IMG/VR virus record: IMGVR_UViG_3300027736_000202
Location: 1-27,640 of that record
Origin: a virus
Length of the DNA stretch: 27,640 bases
Direction: 5' to 3' (one strand)
The notes beneath the pieces are model-generated. The model searched no databases and had not been told where the DNA came from. It saw only the letters and a list, made by a program, of their open reading frames with translations. Both the position numbers and the translations under genes were made by a program. Position 1 is the first letter of the stretch. Each line of letters opens with the position of its first letter. Positions 21,822-27,640 of the stretch are shown here, piece by piece.

Positions 21822-22048
21822 TGGAAACCCTCAAGACCCTCATCCTTCGTATCGTTGCAGTATTCGGCTCATCAGCTTTGGCTGCTGTTGCCGGTGGTGC
21901 AGTCCTCGACGTGGAACTTTGGAAGGCAGCAGCAATCGCAGGAATCGTTGCAGCAGCCAAAGTCACCGAAGCCCTCCTTCGTGCTTGGTCATCTGATGGT
22001 GTGTTGACCAAGGATGAGATTGCTGAAGCGTTCGGCAAAGCTAAGTAA
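21821..22048 (+). CDS. Holin, actinophage r1t-like
   Basis: A 75-residue membrane protein. It has hydrophobic stretches at about 6-28 and 34-47, a Trp-Lys turn (ELWKAAAIAG) and the C-terminal WSSDGVLTKDEIAEAFGK, close in style to r1t-type holins of actinobacterial phages. It would form the membrane lesion that lets the endolysin reach the wall. The C-terminal DGVLTKDE resembles an EF-hand-like loop, as often seen in this group. It is coupled by TAATG to genes on both sides, directly before the endolysin. Confidence 0.75.
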   Translation: METLKTLILRIVAVFGSSALAAVAGGAVLDVELWKAAAIAGIVAAAKVTEALLRAWSSDGVLTKDEIAEAFGKAK

Positions 22049-22605
22049 TGGCATCCCTGAAGAAGGGTGCTGACCTTCCGATTATCCCTGTTGTTCTTTG
22101 CTCATGTTTGAAGAACGCTGTGCCTGGCAAGTTGCCACCGAAGTTACTTCGAGCGATTGAAGGCAAAGGCAAGTTGCACCAATGCGCAGCGGATGCGTAT
22201 GAGGCGATGGATGCTGCTGCGAACGCTGAAGGAATTGACTTGTCTCCGACTAGCCAAGCTGACACATATCGCAGTTTGGAAACTCAGGAGTATGGCTTCT
22301 ATCAAAGGTACACAACCGACGTAATCCCAAATCAGAAGCCGAAGGTCTACAAAGGCCAAGCCTGGTATCTCAAAAAGGGAATGGCGATGTTGGCAACACC
22401 AGGTCAATCGAAACATAACCTCGGAATCGCCATTGACATCGCTAACGCCAACGGGAAACGGCTGGAATGGTTGAAGAAGAACGCTGTGTCGTTTGGGTTC
22501 TCTTGGGAAGTTGTGCCAAGTGAGCCTTGGCATTTGAGGTACGTCGTCGGTGATAAGACACCGGAACGAGTCAAGGCTTGGTTGGCTTCAAAGGCTCAGG
22601 TGTGA
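22048..22605 (+). CDS. Endolysin, M15 (VanY-like) peptidase
   Basis: A 185-residue zinc peptidase that cleaves peptide stems in peptidoglycan. The HX6D motif SKHNLGIAID (H123, D130) and EPWH (E159, H162), followed by LRY, provide the zinc ligands and catalytic base of the M15 family. The N-terminal 60 residues are helical and rich in Lys. There is no signal peptide, which fits release through the holin encoded immediately upstream. No cell wall-binding domain is present, so it is a single-domain lysin. Start on the TAATG overlap with the holin gene. Confidence 0.88.
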   Translation: MASLKKGADLPIIPVVLCSCLKNAVPGKLPPKLLRAIEGKGKLHQCAADAYEAMDAAANAEGIDLSPTSQADTYRSLETQEYGFYQRYTTDVIPNQKPKVYKGQAWYLKKGMAMLATPGQSKHNLGIAIDIANANGKRLEWLKKNAVSFGFSWEVVPSEPWHLRYVVGDKTPERVKAWLASKAQV

Positions 22606-22606
22606 T

Positions 22607-22825
22607 GTGGAGGTTGTTCTCGCAGCGTTGGTCACCGCAGTTGGTGGAGTCATTACTACGATTCTGTTGAAGGTACGCAAAGAAAACACGAATGACCATG
22701 CAAGCGTCATGGAAATCCTGCGGTCAGTCGGTGGAAAAGTAGAGCGAATTGATAGTAAGTTAGATTCGCATATCGACTGGCATCTCAAGGAGGCTACAGG
22801 TGGGGAAGTTTCTAAGCGAAATTAA
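22607..22825 (+). CDS. Membrane-anchored coiled-coil protein of the lysis region
   Basis: A 72-residue protein beginning at GTG 22607: an N-terminal membrane helix (VVLAALVTAVGGVITTILL), then a charged helix with SVMEILRSVGGKVERIDSKL that could form a coiled coil and an acidic/basic tail. This plan resembles small one-helix proteins beside endolysin genes in actinobacterial phages, often considered lysis accessories. A longer reading from 22550 lies inside the endolysin and adds nothing recognisable, so the GTG is preferred. Its end overlaps the next gene by 26 bases. Confidence 0.6.
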   Translation: MEVVLAALVTAVGGVITTILLKVRKENTNDHASVMEILRSVGGKVERIDSKLDSHIDWHLKEATGGEVSKRN

Positions 22826-23027
22826 AGGTCAGCCCGTTGGCAACAGCGGAAGCATAGATTCCATTCTCGCCAAACTTGGTGAAACTGATGGTCGTGACTT
22901 GTTGGATGCGTTGAATGATCCAAACATTCGTCCGACCCAAATCATTAAAGCGTTGCAAGCCCGACAAATAAAACTATCTCCGTCAGTCATCACACGATAC
23001 AGGGCTGCCAATGTCACTACTCAATGA
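22800..23027 (+). CDS. Small putative helix-turn-helix DNA-binding protein
   Basis: A 75-residue protein with DLLDALNDPNIRPTQIIKAL (about 34-53) then KLSPSVITRYRAANV (about 58-72). This spacing is like a phage helix-turn-helix in which the second helix (SPSVITRYR) would read DNA. GTG 22800 is a confident start because AGGAGG (22788-22793) lies six bases before it. It overlaps the lysis accessory gene before it and the phosphoesterase after it. It could be a regulator or a packaging-related DNA-binding protein; I cannot tell which. Confidence 0.6.
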   Translation: MGKFLSEIKGQPVGNSGSIDSILAKLGETDGRDLLDALNDPNIRPTQIIKALQARQIKLSPSVITRYRAANVTTQ

Positions 23028-23979
23028 AATACGCCAGTCGTATTATCCTTCGTGGCCTGTTGTACAACAAGGCAAGAAGTATGCACTCCCTGCAACGAAG
23101 GCATCAAAGACACCGCAACGAGATTATGCAGTCGCAGTCGTCCTACCCGACATGCAACTCGGATACTTCCGATCCCACAACAACACACTCGAACCCATCC
23201 ACGACGAGCAAGCCTTAGACGTTGCACTCCAAATCGTCAAAGCCTCCAAGCCTGACCAGATCGTTTTGGTTGGTGACAACCTTGACCTGTGTGAGTTCGG
23301 CAAATATAGGTACACCCCAGCGTTCGCCAGAACCACCCAAGCTGCGATTGATAGGGCTAGTCAGCTCTGCGCACAACTCCGCAAACTAGCCCCAGACGCT
23401 CGCATCATTTGGATTGCTGGCAACCATGAGGAACGGCTCGGCAACTTCATCCTTGATGGTGCGGGTGCTGCGTTCGGATTGCGTCGAGGCTTGCGTCCTG
23501 AAGAGTGGCCTGTGATGTCGGTACCGTATCTCTGCAACCTTGACGACTATGACGTGGAGTATCTGCCTGGATACCCAACGGGTGCGCATTGGATCAACCA
23601 GCGTCTTCACGTCATTCATGGTGACAAGGTTGCCTCCGGTGGAAGTACCGCCCACAAGTATCTTGCGACAGTAAAAACCTCAGTCATCTACGGTCACATC
23701 CATCGCAGAGAATGGGCTGAACGCACTAGGGACGACCATGATGGAGCGAGAACAATCCTCGCTGCATCGCCTGGTTGTCTTGCCCGAATCGATGGTGCCG
23801 TGCCCAGCACTAGAGGAGGCCACGATCTTGACGGTCGCCCGTTGTATCGAGCGGAAGACTGGCAACAAGGTTTAAGCGTGGTTGAGTATGTGCCTGGTGA
23901 CGGGGAGTTCAACCTTGAGATGATCCCTATTCGTGATGGTTGGGCTAGGTGGAGAGGACGAGATTATGTCGCACAATGA
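23011..23979 (+). CDS. Calcineurin-like metallophosphoesterase
   Basis: A 322-residue enzyme with the full two-metal phosphoesterase set in order: PDMQLG (46-51), GDNLD (88-92), GNHEERLG (137-144), VIHGDK and YGHIHRREWA. Such proteins occur in many phages and act on phosphodiesters or phosphomonoesters; here a nucleic acid or nucleotide substrate is likely but unproven. It has no signal peptide. The ATG overlaps the end of the small DNA-binding gene by 17 bases. The next gene starts inside its last codons. Confidence 0.85.
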   Translation: MSLLNEIRQSYYPSWPVVQQGKKYALPATKASKTPQRDYAVAVVLPDMQLGYFRSHNNTLEPIHDEQALDVALQIVKASKPDQIVLVGDNLDLCEFGKYRYTPAFARTTQAAIDRASQLCAQLRKLAPDARIIWIAGNHEERLGNFILDGAGAAFGLRRGLRPEEWPVMSVPYLCNLDDYDVEYLPGYPTGAHWINQRLHVIHGDKVASGGSTAHKYLATVKTSVIYGHIHRREWAERTRDDHDGARTILAASPGCLARIDGAVPSTRGGHDLDGRPLYRAEDWQQGLSVVEYVPGDGEFNLEMIPIRDGWARWRGRDYVAQ

Positions 23980-24253
23980 GATGAGGACGATGGTTGTGGT
24001 GAGATGGCATGACGCTCATTCTGCAACCGACACATGGACACCAATAGACGACATCGGAACCGACCCCTGTGAGGTCGTCAGCTGTGGATTCCTGCTCCCT
24101 ACCAGCGATGGTGGCAAAGAAGACCACATCACGATATTCCAATCGAAGACTGACGCAGACGACGTTGACGGGGTTTTATGTATTCCAGTTGCTATGGTTC
24201 AAGACATGAAGGTCATGACCAAAAATATCCCAGGCTTAGCTCCAAGCAAGTAG
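23966..24253 (+). CDS. Small conserved phage protein of unknown function
   Basis: A 95-residue, acidic, probably beta-rich protein. It contains VVRWHDAHSATDTWTPIDD (about 11-29), VVSCGFLLPTSDGG and VLCIPVAMVQDMKVM, a layout I recognise from small phage proteins of unknown role (WxDAHS, then SxGFL, then IPxxMV). ATG 23966 is chosen because GGAGAGG (23951-23957) lies eight bases upstream. It ends the run of genes before a hairpin and a 104-base gap. Confidence 0.6.
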   Translation: MSHNEMRTMVVVRWHDAHSATDTWTPIDDIGTDPCEVVSCGFLLPTSDGGKEDHITIFQSKTDADDVDGVLCIPVAMVQDMKVMTKNIPGLAPSK

Positions 24254-24299
24254 ACTAAACCTCGGATCGTTCGCCCGCCTTTATTGGGCTTGAACATCC

Positions 24300-24335
24300 C
24301 GCACACCTCCCCCTCCTTGGGTGTGCGTTATATAT
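24300..24335 (+). terminator. Hairpin, possible terminator
   Basis: CGCACACC (24300-24307) pairs perfectly with GGTGTGCG (24320-24327) around a 12-base pyrimidine-rich loop, followed by TTATATAT rather than a clean T-tract. It lies in the 104-base gap before the transglycosylase gene. It could be a weak terminator or a leader hairpin of the next gene. Confidence 0.45.
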
Positions 24336-24357
24336 CGGACAAACGGAAGGAAACAAC

Positions 24358-24888
24358 TTGCTGAAATTAACCGCAAGCCTCATAGCCATACTCACCTTTG
24401 GTGCAGGCGTAACTTACGCTCAAGCACCCCAATCAACCCAGACCAACCCAGCCGTAATAATTGAGCATCAACGGCAAATGCGTGAACTGATGCCACAAGT
24501 CGTAGAAGAAAAACTCCCCAGAGGAGTCCCAAAAGATAAGTCCAAGCGATGCCCACAATGGGAACCTAAGATCGCTGAAGCAGGCTTACCGGTGCAAACC
24601 TTTAGTTATATCGCTTGGCGTGAGTCGGGTTGCAATAGAAAAGCGGTCAATGCCCGTTGGGACGCTCAAGGTCAAATCGTGTGGACACTCAACAAGAACG
24701 GTTCATATGATTCAGGTCTGTTTCAGCACAACTCGTCATGGTGGTCAGCAACGAAGCAGGTCTGCGGTATTGATACAGGTTCAAGGCGCAAAGACCTAGA
24801 AGCCCTCTATGACGTGGACTGCTCAATAGCGATGGCTGTATGGCTCATGGAAAACACCAAAGGCAAACTAGCCAACTGGAATCTCTGA
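24358..24888 (+). CDS. Secreted lytic transglycosylase-like muralytic enzyme
   Basis: A 176-residue exported protein. Residues 1-21 form a signal peptide (hydrophobic core LIAILTFGAG, likely cut after TYA). The mature part has FSYIAWRESGCN (82-93), whose E89 matches the catalytic glutamate of lysozyme-like transglycosylases. SYDSGLFQHNSSWW (116-129) and C-terminal AVWLMENTKGKLANW fit the same fold. Four Cys (C65, C92, C136, C155) could form disulphides outside the cell. It would cut glycan strands between sugars. The TTG start is supported by GGAAGGAA (24345-24352). Because it carries its own export signal it need not use the holin, unlike the M15 endolysin. Confidence 0.75.
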   Translation: MLKLTASLIAILTFGAGVTYAQAPQSTQTNPAVIIEHQRQMRELMPQVVEEKLPRGVPKDKSKRCPQWEPKIAEAGLPVQTFSYIAWRESGCNRKAVNARWDAQGQIVWTLNKNGSYDSGLFQHNSSWWSATKQVCGIDTGSRRKDLEALYDVDCSIAMAVWLMENTKGKLANWNL

Positions 24889-24948
24889 CCATCCACCACA
24901 TCGCTTCAGTCTTGCTCTAATGTCATGAATGACCCGAAGGAGGGCATC

Positions 24949-25221
24949 ATGACAAACCGTCAAAAGCAAATAGGAACCGTAATCGGAATGGGAATCTTGT
25001 GGGGATTCTGGCTCATGCCAACAGCAGAAGACCTACCGGATGCGCAACCAGCAACACCGCTCGAATGGAAACTATTCATCGCACTCAACTTCGCAGCGAT
25101 AATCTATTTACACATCTTGAACGTGCGTGAACATCAACTCCAAATCCGTAAAGAAGCACAGCAACGATATTGGGAACGAATGGAAACTCGTTCACGCAAC
25201 AATCATCCAACCGCCAAATGA
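24949..25221 (+). CDS. Small membrane protein
   Basis: A 90-residue protein with two membrane segments: IGTVIGMGILWGFWLM (about 9-24) and LFIALNFAAIIYLHIL (about 42-57). A charged helical tail (REHQLQIRKEAQQRYWERME) follows. ATG 24949 is preferred over the one at 24925 because AAGGAGGG (24937-24944) is at ideal distance. It is coupled to the WhiB gene by an ATGA overlap. Function unknown; it might act with the exported transglycosylase before it. Confidence 0.65.
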   Translation: MTNRQKQIGTVIGMGILWGFWLMPTAEDLPDAQPATPLEWKLFIALNFAAIIYLHILNVREHQLQIRKEAQQRYWERMETRSRNNHPTAK

Positions 25222-25520
25222 GTAGCGGTCATGTAGTTGATATGTGGTCAGACGGTGATAACACGTTTAGACCACAACGCCCAGACTGGCAAGAAAAAGC
25301 ACGATGCAAAGGCGAGACCGAACTGTTCTTTAACGAAGGTTCACCACACGCAATCGCTGATGCGAAACTGTTTTGCGCTGGTTGCAACGTGCGTCGAATC
25401 TGTCTCAAGTTTGCGTTAGACAACGATGAGGTCGGTATTTGGGGTGGTACGACTACTATGGAGCGTCAAAGGTTGAAACGGTCTAGGAGGCGTACTGGTG
25501 ACATCACCGCAGAAGCGTAA
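25218..25520 (+). CDS. WhiB-like iron-sulfur regulator
   Basis: A 100-residue WhiB family protein. The four cysteines that hold a 4Fe-4S cluster are C30 (ARCKGET), C53 and C56 (FCAGC) and C62 (RRICLKFAL). The turn motif GIWGG (73-77) and the basic C-terminus (ERQRLKRSRRRTG) complete the family pattern. These proteins bind the main sigma factor or DNA in Actinobacteria, so this phage copy may redirect host transcription or block superinfection, as reported for the mycobacteriophage TM4 WhiB. ATG 25218 overlaps the stop before it (ATGA); a later ATG at 25242 would remove residues before the cluster only. Its presence is the strongest host clue. Confidence 0.92.
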   Translation: MSSGHVVDMWSDGDNTFRPQRPDWQEKARCKGETELFFNEGSPHAIADAKLFCAGCNVRRICLKFALDNDEVGIWGGTTTMERQRLKRSRRRTGDITAEA

Positions 25521-25866
25521 AGGTTCCGCAGCTGAACTTGCTGTAGCGAAGTGGTTGCGCAAACTTGGCTGGATTCACGCCGAGCGCAGCCGTTGTGGTT
25601 GGTCGGACGATAGAGGCGACATAGACGGAATGCCTGGAGTCTGCATTGAAGTTAAAGCAGAGAAGAAGATTGATATTCCAGGCTATTTGCGTGAGCTTGA
25701 AGTTGAAATGGAGAACGCTAAAGCATGGACAGGTACCGTCATCATCAAGCGCAGAGGGTCAACCAATGTGGATGACTGGTATGCGGTCATGCCTGCGAAG
25801 GTGTGGGGTGAACTGATGTTCATGCTCGACCAACCAACTCAAAACCCTGTTACACCCACCCCGTAG
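25498..25866 (+). CDS. Small PD-(D/E)XK nuclease, resolvase-like
   Basis: A 122-residue nuclease-like protein. KRKGSAAELAVAKWLRKLGW (6-25) supplies a helix with E13. RGDIDG (39-44) gives D41 and CIEVKAEK (49-56) gives E51 and K53, the E/D-EXK set of the restriction-endonuclease fold. Size and the opening KGxxxE match phage Holliday-junction resolvase-like and VRR-type nucleases. GTG 25498 has AGGAGG seven bases upstream. It overlaps the WhiB gene by 23 bases. It is likely a recombination or packaging-related nuclease; the exact DNA structure it cuts is unknown. Confidence 0.75.
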   Translation: MTSPQKRKGSAAELAVAKWLRKLGWIHAERSRCGWSDDRGDIDGMPGVCIEVKAEKKIDIPGYLRELEVEMENAKAWTGTVIIKRRGSTNVDDWYAVMPAKVWGELMFMLDQPTQNPVTPTP

Positions 25867-25875
25867 AAGTAATGC

Positions 25876-25903
25876 TTGACAAAGCAAATCAACCTGCTAC
25901 TGT
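25876..25903 (+). promoter_or_regulatory. Promoter for the exonuclease operon
   Basis: TTGACA (25876-25881) and TACTGT (25898-25903) with a 16-base spacer. The preceding TAATGC is shared with the promoter at 13379. TTGACA and TGTCAA (25901-25906) form an inverted repeat spanning the promoter, a possible operator. The ribosome site AGGAGG (25931-25936) precedes ATG 25946. Confidence 0.65.
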
Positions 25904-25945
25904 CAATTCACACCCATAATTCCCAAGCTCAGGAGGCCTGCGAAA

Positions 25946-27100
25946 ATGACTACATCAGACGAGTTCAGCTTATTAGCCGAAGCACCAAAAGACCGTTGGG
26001 GTCGCTACAAAATTAGCGATCCAGCATCTGGCAAAGAACGTGGCTACACACGAGTTACAACAATCGCAAAAGTGTTGGACGATTCATCGTCACTTGCTGA
26101 TTGGAAAACACGAATGGCAATCACCGGCATCGTTCAACGAGCCGATCTGCTTGCTCAAGCATCAACAGCATTAGATGATCGAAGCAAACTCAACAAGATT
26201 GCTAACGATGCCATTGATGCTGCTGGTGCATATTCACGAGCCAATCTTGGTACAGCACTTCACTCAATCACCCAGCAGTTAGACCTTGGTATGAAGCCAC
26301 AAATCCTTCAAGGATTACAGGCAGATATTGAAACTTATGTTGCATCAATCGCAGCGTGGGACTTCGGTATGCGCAAGGAATGGATTGAAGTTCTACTCAT
26401 TAACGATGAGTACGAGTATGCAGGTACAGCAGACCGAATCGTCACTACCCGTGATGGCAAGATTTGCATCTTTGACCTAAAGACCGGAACAGACTTGTCT
26501 TACTCTTTCGGTTCAATCGCAGTCCAACTCGCTATGTACGCAAACGCTGACTGGATTTACGACTGGAAAACTGGCGAACGCACAGCACTCCCAGAAGGCT
26601 TGGATATGAAAGAAGGAATCATCTGCCATCTTCCAGCAGGTGAAGCGACGTGCAAGTTCTACACAGTTGACCTGGAAGCAGGATGGGAAGCAGCGAAGAT
26701 GTCGTTCGCAACCCGCAACTGGCGTAAGCGCAAAGACCTCTTCAAGCCTTATCAGTTCTCTGACGAGAAGCGGAGAGTCGTCGAGCCTGTGTCAAATCCG
26801 ATGGCACAGGCCGATGATTCCGTCTCGCCAAAAGAGTTGCAAATCCGTCAAGAATGGATGAAGCAACGCATCGCCAACCTCACCCGTGAAGCCCAAGCGA
26901 TGCTCATTCTTTGCTGGCCTGAAGGATGCCCCAAACTTCAGGAGACTTCACCGGAACAGTTACAACAACTGGTGAAGGTCATTGAAACTGTTGAAGCTCA
27001 ACATGACATCCCGTTCTTTGAAGATGACCCAACCGTCAAGAAGCCTGCAAAGCGTAAGTCGAAGGCGTTTGACACGGCAGAAATTGACAGCATTCAATGA
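25946..27100 (+). CDS. Cas4/RecB-like exonuclease, PD-(D/E)XK fold
   Basis: A 384-residue DNA exonuclease-like protein. Motifs in order: GTALHSITQ (102-110, H106), EWIEVLLINDEYEYAGTADR (145-164, with D163), IFDLKTG (175-181, the DXK pair D177 and K179) and IAVQLAMYAN (191-200, Q194). These are the core motifs of Cas4/RecB-type nucleases that many phages use for recombination or replication. The C-terminal third (about 280-384) is charged and helical, ending in a basic PAKRKSKAF. There is no evidence of a CRISPR array or iron-sulfur cysteine set. It has its own promoter and heads the replication module; the next gene overlaps by ATGA. Confidence 0.85.
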   Translation: MTTSDEFSLLAEAPKDRWGRYKISDPASGKERGYTRVTTIAKVLDDSSSLADWKTRMAITGIVQRADLLAQASTALDDRSKLNKIANDAIDAAGAYSRANLGTALHSITQQLDLGMKPQILQGLQADIETYVASIAAWDFGMRKEWIEVLLINDEYEYAGTADRIVTTRDGKICIFDLKTGTDLSYSFGSIAVQLAMYANADWIYDWKTGERTALPEGLDMKEGIICHLPAGEATCKFYTVDLEAGWEAAKMSFATRNWRKRKDLFKPYQFSDEKRRVVEPVSNPMAQADDSVSPKELQIRQEWMKQRIANLTREAQAMLILCWPEGCPKLQETSPEQLQQLVKVIETVEAQHDIPFFEDDPTVKKPAKRKSKAFDTAEIDSIQ

Positions 27101-27522
27101 ATAGCATTGAAGGTCGTGACCTAGATCAGACAGGCGACGAGCAAGCAGTCACCTATATTCGTGAACGCCTCAACAGCATTCAAGGTGCTGACAGGGCAAG
27201 GATGGCGATGCTTATCACGCAAGCCGAACTTGCGGGTCGCAGCATCAGCCTCAAAGAAACAAAATCTCTTCGAAGGTTTGAAATCGCCAGAGGGTTATTC
27301 CTTCTGTTCGACTCAGGCCAATTCGATGAAGACTTGGTGAAGGACATCTGTTCCCAAATCACCTCGCAGAAATACACAAAACCAGGTGAAGCACTTGCCA
27401 ACCTTGACGTGAAACAAGCACAGCGGTTCGCTAACGCTTGTCACGGCATCGCACGTGACCTGCTGAACCTGATCTATATCCCAGAAACCAATCAATTCCA
27501 CATAGAGGAGCAAGCATCATGA
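27097..27522 (+). CDS. Hypothetical protein of the recombination module
   Basis: A 141-residue, mostly helical protein with RERLNSIQGADRARMAMLIT (about 22-41), a central FEIARGLFLLFDSGQFDEDL and a C-terminal helix ACHGIARDLLNLIYIP. No motif I recognise. It is coupled to the exonuclease by ATGA and to the next gene in the same way, so it is likely part of the recombination or replication operon, perhaps as a nuclease partner. Confidence 0.6.
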   Translation: MNSIEGRDLDQTGDEQAVTYIRERLNSIQGADRARMAMLITQAELAGRSISLKETKSLRRFEIARGLFLLFDSGQFDEDLVKDICSQITSQKYTKPGEALANLDVKQAQRFANACHGIARDLLNLIYIPETNQFHIEEQAS

Positions 27523-27640
27523 CAGACATATTCCTATCCGATGGCGGGAGCAAGTATCCCGCTTTGAAGTTTGAGAATGTCAACGACACCCATTCCGGCA
27601 CAGTCATTGAGGTCAAGAAACTCGAAGACCGTGACCCATC
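27519..27640 (+). CDS. Partial gene, possible OB-type or DNA-metabolism protein
   Basis: The first 40 residues before the window edge: MTDIFLSDGGSKYPALKFEN then VNDTHSGTVIEVKKLEDRDP. This opening (DGG, ALKFENVNDTHSGTVIE) resembles small phage replication-region proteins with a beta-barrel start. AGAGGAG lies shortly before the ATG, which overlaps the previous stop. The rest is outside the window, so the call is tentative. Confidence 0.5.
   Translation, partial: MTDIFLSDGGSKYPALKFENVNDTHSGTVIEVKKLEDRDP

Noticed and set aside
22605-22670. ATG overlapping the endolysin stop as a gene start
   Set aside because: The frame closes after about 21 codons without features; the GTG two bases later opens the membrane protein frame.
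24267-24290. GCCC/GGGC pairing before the transglycosylase gene as a terminator
   Set aside because: Only four pairs and no T-tract; the stronger hairpin at 24300 is listed instead.
25946-27100. Cas4-like protein as a sign of a CRISPR system
   Set aside because: No repeat array or other cas gene is present, and the iron-sulfur cysteines of many Cas4 proteins were not seen; phage recombination is the simpler role.

Overview
This is a 27.6 kb piece of a tailed double-stranded DNA phage (long, probably non-contractile tail, HK97-type head). About 36 tightly packed genes all read on the + strand, most joined by ATGA or TAATG overlaps. The host is probably an actinobacterium. The best evidence is a WhiB-type iron-sulfur regulator (25218-25520), a family essentially confined to Actinobacteria and their phages. 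The P27-type small terminase, the r1t-like holin and the TANNNT-type -10 boxes fit this. A long Thr/Pro-rich tract in a secreted protein resembles exported proteins of aquatic Acidimicrobiia, but that narrower host guess is inference only. No integrase, repressor, tRNA, CRISPR array or insertion sequence was seen.

Layout. 1-8084 is the packaging and head module: small and large terminase, a tiny membrane protein, the portal, three small structural-type proteins (one built of six 21-residue repeats), a three-part protein carrying the prohead protease, and the major capsid protein. A hairpin-rich intergenic element precedes the capsid gene and a strong intrinsic terminator follows it. 8188-10780 is an inserted sugar-modification cassette (GT-B glycosyltransferase, GT2 glycosyltransferase, MptE/DUF115-like protein), whose first gene overlaps a small phage-type ORF in another frame. 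10793-12770 holds the head-tail connector, tail terminator, tail tube and the tail assembly chaperone pair with a visible -1 frameshift site. 12780-14133 holds an HK97 gp10-like protein and, unexpectedly, a primase-polymerase-like gene with its own promoter. 14143-19576 holds the tape measure, tail hub, a fibre-like protein, a glycine-rich adhesin and a small tail-associated protein.

19576-21657 carries a PAPS-type sulfotransferase and a secreted Thr-rich protein with a patchwork base composition. 21657-22825 is the lysis cassette (two small membrane proteins, M15 peptidase endolysin, a further membrane-anchored coiled-coil protein). 22800-25520 holds accessory genes: small DNA-binding-type protein, metallophosphoesterase, small conserved protein, secreted lytic transglycosylase, membrane protein and WhiB. 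From 25498 to the window end the replication and recombination module begins: a small PD-(D/E)XK nuclease, a Cas4/RecB-like exonuclease behind a clear promoter, an unknown protein, and a truncated gene running off the edge.

How the parts work together. The head and tail genes are nearly complete for one virion. The glycosyltransferases and sulfotransferase sit among structural genes, suggesting modification of the virion surface or host envelope. Three features deserve most attention: the HAD-domain/protease fusion, the dual-coded start of the glycosyltransferase, and the paired GAGC-loop hairpins before the capsid gene. All functional calls rest on reading protein motifs by eye; no database search was run.
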